A stretch of 64,000 nt of DNA from Fictibacillus fluitans. GTDB taxonomy: Bacteria > Bacillota > Bacilli > Bacillales > Fictibacillaceae. The translations under genes were made by a program, and so were the position numbers. Shown here in pieces: positions 59,233 to 64,000 of the stretch; within the stretch, counting starts at the first letter, position 1; each line of letters opens with the position of its first letter. The DNA is taken from the NCBI RefSeq assembly GCF_030418125.1, contig NZ_JAUHTR010000005.1, positions 214,597 through 278,596 of the forward strand, given 5' to 3'. The notes beneath the pieces are model-generated. The model saw only the letters and a program-made list of their open reading frames with translations, did not search any database and was not told where the DNA came from.

Positions 59233-60398
59233 GTCGTTACCTCCAGCTTTTCCATCTTGAGTACAGCAGCTTTAATGTATTCTGCTTTATTTAGTGCTTC
59301 GCTTACTGTGTTTCCGAGCACGGTGATGTGTCCCATTTTTCGTTTCACTTTTGCTTCTTCTTTTCCGTAAAGGTGGAGCTTGGCGTCTTTCAGAAGTTCC
59401 AAGTTTTCAAGGAGAGGCTTTACATGCTCCCCGAGCACATTGATCATGACTACCGGGCTGACCAGTGACGTTCGGCCAAGCGGAAGTCCGCAAACCGCCC
59501 GTACATGCTGCTGAAATTGTGAGGTCTCGCAGGCTTCGATGCTGTAATGGCCGGAATTATGCGGCCGCGGTGCGAGTTCATTCACGTAAATCTCCCCGTT
59601 GGTTCCAAGGAACATCTCTACTGCAAGCGTTCCGTACAGGTTAAGCTCATGAGCAATTTTCTGCGCCATTTCATACGCATTATCTGCTGTTTTCTCTGAA
59701 ACTCTCGCTGGTACGATCGACTGATGCAGAATGTTTTCCAGGTGGATATTCTCCGCAATTGGAAAGGTGGTCATCTCACCTTTTGTGCTTCGGGTGACAA
59801 TCACCGACATTTCTTTTTCAAAGGGTACCCAGCTTTCCAGAACGCATTCTCTGCCGCCTGCGAAAAGCTCCTCTGCTTTTTTCATATCTTCCTGGGTGCG
59901 GATGACCGTCTGGCCTTTTCCATCATAGCCGCCCTGACACGTTTTCAAAACGGCCGGAAGACCCAGCTGGCTGACCGCCGACTGAAGCTCTTCTTTGCTT
60001 TGTACAGGAAGATAGGGAGCAACGCGTACGCCCGCTTTCTCGATCGCCTGCTTTTCACGGATGCGATGCTGAGTCAGATAGAGAAGCTCGCTGCCCTGAG
60101 GCATATACGCGTTGTTCTCAAGCCATTGCGCTCTCTCGCTGTCGACGTTTTCAAACTCATAGGTGATTACGTCACTCTTTTGAGCCAGTTCTTCAATGCC
60201 TGCCACATCGTCATAAGGAGCAACAATCTGCTGGTCGCTGATTTGGCCGCACGGTGAATTTTCACCCGGATCCAAAACTACAATTCCGTAGCCCATCTCG
60301 CGGGCGCTGATCGCCATCATGCGTCCCAATTGGCCTCCGCCCAGGATGCCAATCGTTTGGCCCGGCAAAATTGCTTTGTTTTTAGCCAAGAGAATCAC
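59229..60398 (-). CDS. purK: N5-carboxyaminoimidazole ribonucleotide synthase
   Basis: 389 residues if started at GTG 60398. ATP-grasp enzyme converting AIR and bicarbonate to N5-[17 protein letters not shown] (about 17), TYEFENVD (about 75) and [17 protein letters not shown] (about 270) are family marks. Neither GTG 60398 nor TTG 60389 has a good ribosome site; overlap with the end of purE suggests translation by coupling, so the start is uncertain. Confidence 0.95.
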   Translation of the reverse strand: MILLAKNKAILPGQTIGILGGGQLGRMMAISAREMGYGIVVLDPGENSPCGQISDQQIVAPYDDVAGIEELAQKSDVITYEFENVDSERAQWLENNAYMPQGSELLYLTQHRIREKQAIEKAGVRVAPYLPVQSKEELQSAVSQLGLPAVLKTCQGGYDGKGQTVIRTQEDMKKAEELFAGGRECVLESWVPFEKEMSVIVTRSTKGEMTTFPIAENIHLENILHQSIVPARVSEKTADNAYEMAQKIAHELNLYGTLAVEMFLGTNGEIYVNELAPRPHNSGHYSIEACETSQFQQHVRAVCGLPLGRTSLVSPVVMINVLGEHVKPLLENLELLKDAKLHLYGKEEAKVKRKMGHITVLGNTVSEALNKAEYIKAAVLKMEKLEVTT

Positions 60399-60870
60399 TG
60401 CTTTCTATGACGGCTTGTTCAATCTTCTCACGCCGCTTCGTTAAACGATCGTTTAAATCCTGATCCGTAATGGCAAGAATCTGCGCGGCCAGAAGACCCG
60501 CGTTGGTCGCTCCCGCCTTCCCGATCGCAACGGTTGCAACCGGAACGCCGCCAGGCATCTGTACGATGGACAGCAGGGAATCCAGTCCGTTTAGAGCTTT
60601 GGATTGTACCGGAACCCCGATGACCGGCAGCACCGTTTTAGCAGCTACCATCCCCGGCAGATGGGCAGCACCGCCAGCGCCTGCAATAATAACGCCAATG
60701 TTTCTGCTTTTTGCCTCTTCAGCATACTGGAACATGCGGTCAGGCGTCCGATGAGCGGATACCACCTGTTTTTCATAAGGAACCTCCAGCTCCTCAAGAA
60801 TATCACAGGCATGCTTCATTGTTTCCCAATCGGATGTACTTCCCATAATTACGCCAACTTTGTTTTGCAT
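60382..60870 (-). CDS. purE: N5-carboxyaminoimidazole ribonucleotide mutase
   Basis: 162 residues, the class I PurE size. Converts N5-CAIR to [16 protein letters not shown] (about 8) and [14 protein letters not shown] (about 66) with the catalytic His are clear. GGGGAGG precedes the ATG. First gene of the operon, behind a guanine riboswitch. Confidence 0.98.
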   Translation of the reverse strand: MQNKVGVIMGSTSDWETMKHACDILEELEVPYEKQVVSAHRTPDRMFQYAEEAKSRNIGVIIAGAGGAAHLPGMVAAKTVLPVIGVPVQSKALNGLDSLLSIVQMPGGVPVATVAIGKAGATNAGLLAAQILAITDQDLNDRLTKRREKIEQAVIESSDSLG

Positions 60871-60920
60871 CGTATCCTCCCCGCAATCGAAAATGCTATG
60901 TGAAATGAATTTTTTGCATG

Positions 60921-60976
60921 AAAAAAGTCCAGTGTACTCACTTTCTCCGTCTATGAGAGAAAGCTACTACGCTGGA
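60921..60976 (-). terminator. Terminator of the purine riboswitch
   Basis: GTCCAG and CTGGAC with inner GCTTTCTC/GAGAAAG pairing, then TTTTTT on the minus strand, between the aptamer and purE. Confidence 0.92.
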
Positions 60977-61022
60977 CATAAATCATCAACTGCGGATATG
61001 CCAAAAACAGCAGTGTGCTTCC

Positions 61023-61091
61023 CCTCATAGTCCGACGAATAACGGTCATCGGGTAGAGACTTACGGGCCATAATCCCGTGATTATATGAGG
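61023..61091 (-). promoter_or_regulatory. Guanine-sensing purine riboswitch aptamer
   Basis: CCTCATATAATC at the start and GACTATGAGG at the end form P1. Loops L2 and L3 have the expected bases of the purine aptamer. The base in J3/1 that pairs with the ligand is C (GACTATG), which predicts guanine or hypoxanthine rather than adenine. Guanine binding favours the downstream terminator. Confidence 0.96.
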
Positions 61092-61112
61092 TACTATTGT
61101 TTTGTCACCCTT

Positions 61113-61142
61113 ATTGTAACGAAGGGTCTTTGCCTCTGTCAA
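61113..61142 (-). promoter_or_regulatory. SigA promoter of the purine operon
   Basis: TTGACA (61142-61137) and TACAAT (61118-61113), 18-base spacer, about 20 bases before the aptamer. Confidence 0.88.
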
Positions 61143-61145
61143 CCA

Positions 61146-61189
61146 AAAATCGAACAATAATATATTCTGACAATTTATTGTTCGGTTTT
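61146..61189. promoter_or_regulatory. PurR operator: two inverted PurBoxes
   Basis: The minus strand has AAAACCGAACAAT (61189-61177), a perfect match to the PurBox AWWWCCGAACWWT. The plus strand has AAAATCGAACAAT (61146-61158), one mismatch. They are inverted and about 18 bases apart, the usual PurR arrangement, and the second abuts the -35 box. Confidence 0.93.
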
Positions 61190-61389
61190 TACTGCAATTT
61201 CCCTTCAAAAACGATACGTTGTTCGTGATATTCCTGAACGAATTTTCCGTTCTTCTTTACTTCTTTAAACACCGGCTCTTCCATGCGGCGTACGGGGGAA
61301 TAGCCTTCCCCGGCCATACGGTCCAAACAATCAGAGATCGTTTCACCGGGCTGTACTTCAAACTTTTTCTTATTTGGCTTTTTATCCAT
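61189..61389 (-). CDS. yebG: NETI-motif protein YebG
   Basis: 66 residues, basic. The NETI motif is present in a GETI form (QPGETISDCLDRM, about 13-25). Family function unknown. It sits just upstream of the pur promoter, as yebG does in Bacillus subtilis. GGAGG precedes the ATG; it is two bases from the yebE stop, so the two are cotranscribed. PurBox 1 begins at its stop codon. Confidence 0.92.
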   Translation of the reverse strand: MDKKPNKKKFEVQPGETISDCLDRMAGEGYSPVRRMEEPVFKEVKKNGKFVQEYHEQRIVFEGKLQ

Positions 61390-61391
61390 GC

Positions 61392-61922
61392 CTACCTCCG
61401 TATGCTTTTGACCCAGAATCCGCCATGGAAGGCTTTCGGTTCATGTGAAATAATGAAGGCCTTCGGGTCCATTGCTTTGACCGTTTCATAAAGGTTGGAT
61501 TCTGATTTTCGTGATGTCAGGATTTCCATCATCAGCCGCTGTCCTTCACGGCCTGAGGCCATCCAGTCCGTTACCCCGTAACCTTTTGACCGGATGGCAT
61601 TCGGCAGCCCCGCAGTAATATCTGTAGTGATAACGTTAACGGTAATATACCCAAGTGCCAGCTTTTCTTCAATCTTCATCCCGACCAGTACACCAAGACC
61701 GTAACCGAGTGCATAGGCAATCAGGTTCTGGATCTTATCTAGGTTGTCCAGCACGAGTCCAAGACCAATAACATAAATAACAACCTCAAACACGCTGATA
61801 AATGCGGCGAGGTATCTTTGATTTTTTAACGTCAAAATCATTCTAATTGTGAAGAATGAGACATATACCACATTAATCAGAAGAATAATCCCAATCATCA
61901 CGAGACCGTTATCCAACATCAA
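61392..61922 (-). CDS. yebE: UPF0316/DUF2179 membrane protein YebE
   Basis: 176 residues. Three membrane helices (about 6-24, 35-57, 63-82) and a cytoplasmic DUF2179 domain (about 95-170; [16 protein letters not shown] and [18 protein letters not shown], split at the second Pro). Related DUF2179 proteins bind nucleotides; ligand unknown. AAGGAG precedes the ATG. Confidence 0.92.
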   Translation of the reverse strand: MMLDNGLVMIGIILLINVVYVSFFTIRMILTLKNQRYLAAFISVFEVVIYVIGLGLVLDNLDKIQNLIAYALGYGLGVLVGMKIEEKLALGYITVNVITTDITAGLPNAIRSKGYGVTDWMASGREGQRLMMEILTSRKSESNLYETVKAMDPKAFIISHEPKAFHGGFWVKSIRR

Positions 61923-62101
61923 TTACACTCCTTCTTTTGCCTGTCCATTATGATGCCATAAAAGTAATTTACCATTTTTTTCGAAGGTTGAAAAATGAAT
62001 ATTTATCCAGCTAATTCTATCATGGGCATCAAGTCGGATAGGCACCATTTCAATGTTTCTTCATAGGCTATAAAAGCTTTTTCGGGAAAGGATTTGATAT
62101 C

Positions 62102-62617
62102 ATGTACCCTTATTATTATCAACCACCTCAACCACCGTTTGAAGAAACCCATTATTATTACGACCCTTACGAGGCAGAACGGCAGCAGCAGCAGGCCCAG
62201 CAAAGCCAGCAGCAGCAATCGTATCAGCAGCTTCTGAATGTGCTGATGTCGAGCATTATTGGTGAAGCCACCGCTGTTGATTTCTATACACGTCTGGCGA
62301 AAGAGGCGCCAAACGAATACAGCCGAAAGGTTTTATTGGATGCGGCCAAAGACGAAAAGACACATCTACAGTTGTTTACCCGTCTTTACACATCTATAAC
62401 AGGCAAGCAGCCGAACTATAAGATTCGCCCGGTAAAAATCCAGAACTTCCGTCAGGGCCTGTTTGAAGCGTATGAAGACGAACTCGCTGATTATGAAAAA
62501 TACCGCAATGCTTACTTGATGACACAGGATCCCACCATTCGGGATACCTTCTTCCGCCCTTTCTCAGACGAAATCAAGCATGCGACCAAGTTCAGCTTTC
62601 TGCTGAATTCCCGATGA
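62102..62617 (+). CDS. Ferritin-like protein with Tyr/Gln/Pro-rich leader
   Basis: 171 residues. The first 45 residues are unusually rich in Tyr, Pro and Gln (MYPYYYQPPQPP, then a run of Gln). The rest (about 48-170) is a four-helix ferritin-like domain with carboxylate/His ligands: GEATAVDFYTRL (Glu about 56), DEKTHLQLF (Glu and His, about 87-90) and DEIKHATKF near the end. A spore-coat or oxidative-stress role is likely given the neighbours. AAAGGA precedes the ATG. Confidence 0.8.
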   Translation: MYPYYYQPPQPPFEETHYYYDPYEAERQQQQAQQSQQQQSYQQLLNVLMSSIIGEATAVDFYTRLAKEAPNEYSRKVLLDAAKDEKTHLQLFTRLYTSITGKQPNYKIRPVKIQNFRQGLFEAYEDELADYEKYRNAYLMTQDPTIRDTFFRPFSDEIKHATKFSFLLNSR

Positions 62618-62621
62618 TCTA

Positions 62622-62650
62622 AGAGTGCCGAACTTCGGCACTCTTTTTTT
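62622..62650 (+). terminator. Rho-independent terminator
   Basis: AGAGTGCCG and CGGCACTCT with TTTTTTT, after the ferritin-like gene. Confidence 0.9.
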
Positions 62651-62701
62651 GGGGGCAAATAAAAAAGCCTAAGGAACAGGTTGATATCCTTAAGCTTTAC
62701 C

Positions 62702-62983
62702 CTATTCAGGTTCATCATGATCTTGATGCTGCTGGTGAACGCCCTCCTGCTGGATTTCATCAATGATGGTTTCCATATCCTCCAGATGGGCCTCTCCGGT
62801 TAGTCCAATATTGAGGGTCCCCTTGAGTTCTTTGACATGCAGTTCCTGAATTTTATAATTAATGTTTTCGATATTCACAGGCTTGATGTTGCTTAACGCT
62901 TCTTTCAGAGACTTATTTTCATGCTGCAGTTCAATAATTTGCTGCTGAAGCTGCTGTAAAATATGGTACAGGTCTTGGTCCAT
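62702..62983 (-). CDS. GerPC-like spore protein (short)
   Basis: 93 residues. Coiled coil (about 1-35, Leu/Gln/Glu heptads), then NINYKIQELHVKELKGTLNIGL, split by the middle Glu, the GerPC-family end; the tail is acidic with HQQHQDHDEPE. Paralogous in layout to 8332-8727. AGGAGG lies 9 bases before the ATG. Divergent from the Hsp20-like gene. Confidence 0.65.
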   Translation of the reverse strand: MDQDLYHILQQLQQQIIELQHENKSLKEALSNIKPVNIENINYKIQELHVKELKGTLNIGLTGEAHLEDMETIIDEIQQEGVHQQHQDHDEPE

Positions 62984-63016
62984 CTCATTGAACCTCCTTC
63001 ATCTCTCCAACGTTTC

Positions 63017-63044
63017 ACCTACTGGGCGAAAGCTGCATATACTG
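63017..63044 (+). promoter_or_regulatory. Candidate SigK-type promoter for the Hsp20-like gene
   Basis: AC (63017-63018), 17 bases, CATATACTG (63036-63044); one mismatch to CATANNNTA. It lies 23 bases before the ATG. Confidence 0.4.
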
Positions 63045-63067
63045 TCAGGGCAAGGGAGTGAGAGCTT

Positions 63068-63502
63068 ATGAATCCTTCATGGGGCAAGGGAAACGAATGG
63101 AAAAAGTATGCCGACCAGGTACTCGGTAAGGACTTCTTTGAAGACTTTAAAGAATTTGGATTAGCAAACCAAGGGCCTCTAGTTAATATATATGAAAACA
63201 AAGAAGAAATTTACTGCTTAATTAACCTCCCTGGTGTAAAAAATGTTGAAGATGTGAATTTGTACGTGCATTACCGCACGTTGAAGGTTACCGGGAACAT
63301 CGATTTTTCCATCAAAAAATTCTCGTGTGTTACCGAGGAGATTGTCTCCGGTCCCATCGAACGGGAAATCCCTCTCCCGCATCCGGTAGAAGACCGTCCA
63401 CTGGATGCCGGCTATTACCGCGGATTGCTGTACGTCCGCCTCCAGCGTTTGAAACAGGAAAAAGAAAATCAAAAAGTAAATATCTATGATTACTTCGAAT
63501 AA
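63068..63502 (+). CDS. Hsp20/alpha-crystallin family protein, likely spore-associated
   Basis: 144 residues. Alpha-crystallin-like domain about 38-140: VNIYENKEEIYCLINLPGVK (split after Tyr) and EDVNLYVHYRTLKVTG, then YYRGLLYVRLQRLK. A polar leader of 35 residues (WGKGNEWKKYADQVLG). GGGAG precedes the ATG by 9 bases. Like 7500-7994 it is flanked by GerP-like genes, which suggests a coat protein. Confidence 0.75.
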   Translation: MNPSWGKGNEWKKYADQVLGKDFFEDFKEFGLANQGPLVNIYENKEEIYCLINLPGVKNVEDVNLYVHYRTLKVTGNIDFSIKKFSCVTEEIVSGPIEREIPLPHPVEDRPLDAGYYRGLLYVRLQRLKQEKENQKVNIYDYFE

Positions 63503-63544
63503 GACCCAGAGGCGTGTGTGTAATGGCCCTCTGGGTCTTTTTTT
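63503..63544 (+). terminator. Rho-independent terminator
   Basis: GACCCAGAGG and CCTCTGGGTC with TTTTTTT after the Hsp20-like gene. Confidence 0.92.
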
Positions 63545-63572
63545 CGCTGTAGTGGCTGTTAAGTAAACCATT

Positions 63573-63878
63573 TTAAGGGGTGTAGGCCAGCATGATCGCC
63601 ATGTAATAAAGAAGGCAAGCGTTAGCCATGAGCTCGGCTGCCATTTCTTCCGATTGTTTTTTATGTTTATCGATGTCCTGCTGCACGGAAACGGGAGTGG
63701 GCGTTGGCTTTTTCGTTGCTGAAGAAGGGTTCTGTGATTGGGATTCATTGTTGTTAGGGCTGTTTTGCTTCGCTTCCTTTTGCAGGGAATAACGTTTGAT
63801 GATGAGCGTTTTTCCGATGTTAAGAGAACCCTTCATCGTTATTGCATCAACATTTACACTTTTTATCGAAATTTTCAT
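63573..63878 (-). CDS. GerP-like small spore protein (GerPB/GerPF type)
   Basis: 101 residues. The first 32 residues (VNVDAITMKGSLNIGKTLII within MKISIKSV start) look like the GerP beta module with GSLNIG. A Gln/Asn/Ser/Pro/Thr-rich linker (about 36-65) and a short hydrophobic end (ACLLYYMAIMLAYTP) follow. Which GerP type it is cannot be decided. AGAGGG precedes the ATG. Confidence 0.5.
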   Translation of the reverse strand: MKISIKSVNVDAITMKGSLNIGKTLIIKRYSLQKEAKQNSPNNNESQSQNPSSATKKPTPTPVSVQQDIDKHKKQSEEMAAELMANACLLYYMAIMLAYTP

Positions 63879-63967
63879 ACGCTATCCCTCTTTACGGTTT
63901 TGAATGGGATCACCATTACACCAATATATGAGGGCGGGATTAGGGTTATGTCAAAAAACATAAAAAA

Positions 63968-63999
63968 AAGAACGGAACGAATTTATCATTCGTTCCGCC
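63968..63999 (-). terminator. Hairpin at the window edge
   Basis: CGGAACGAAT and ATTCGTTCCG form a stem; with the T-run on the minus strand it would end a gene lying beyond the right edge. Confidence 0.65.
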
Positions 64000-64000
64000 C

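Overview
The window comes from a spore-forming, low-to-moderate GC Gram-positive of the family Bacillaceae. Three things support this: the conserved Bacillus gene order yebE-yebG-purEKBCSQLFMNHD, yerA-yerB-yerC, pcrB-pcrA-ligA-camS, rocA and gatCAB; the many GerP-like spore proteins; and Bacillus-type ribosome binding sites, PurBoxes and riboswitches. A genus such as Fictibacillus is plausible but cannot be fixed from the sequence. No rRNA, tRNA, CRISPR array or intact insertion sequence was seen.

Layout. 1-1334: the 5' part of a KimA-type potassium importer under a c-di-AMP riboswitch, and a 42-residue protein. 1.4-6.8 kb: small stress and housekeeping genes (NAD(P)-binding protein, DUF1232, membrane proteins, YvbH-like, DinB, two GNATs, an SDR). 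6.9-8.7 kb: a spore module of three GerPA/GerPF-like proteins, an Hsp20 and a GerPC-like protein. 8.8-11.1 kb: Nudix hydrolase, an exported membrane protein with a lipoprotein, and a truncated GerA-type germinant receptor. 11.2-25.7 kb: a polysaccharide-utilisation island. On the minus strand it has a sugar ABC transporter, GH130, a remnant of a GH88 hydrolase, a large clan-A glycosidase, a PL8 lyase and a CE7 esterase. Divergently it has a LacI-type regulator, mannonate dehydratase and an epimerase-like SDR. 26-30.3 kb: gatCAB, DUF3905, DoxX. 30.3-31.9 kb: a subclass B1 metallo-beta-lactamase divergent from an FHA/winged-helix regulator. 32-40 kb: rocA, camS, ligA, pcrA, pcrB. 40.0-40.3 kb: a tandem, covarying structured repeat just upstream of pcrB. 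40.5-47.6 kb: a GNAT, membrane proteins, psd, a MarR regulator, yerC, yerB, yerA. 47.6-61.2 kb: a MITE-like repeat, a tiny membrane protein, and the complete 12-gene purine operon with PurR boxes and a guanine riboswitch. 61.2-64 kb: yebG, yebE, a ferritin-like protein and a second GerPC-like/Hsp20/GerP-like module.

How the genes work together. The purine operon makes IMP from PRPP and is controlled twice, by PurR at initiation and by a guanine-sensing terminator. The island looks built to depolymerise an acetylated, uronate-containing polysaccharide outside the cell, import oligosaccharides and feed the uronate branch, but its GH88 gene is deleted internally, so the route may be incomplete. 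The two GerP/Hsp20 modules probably belong to late spore formation. Several decayed genes (gerA-type, GH88, a 15-codon stub) show gene loss in the accessory stretches.
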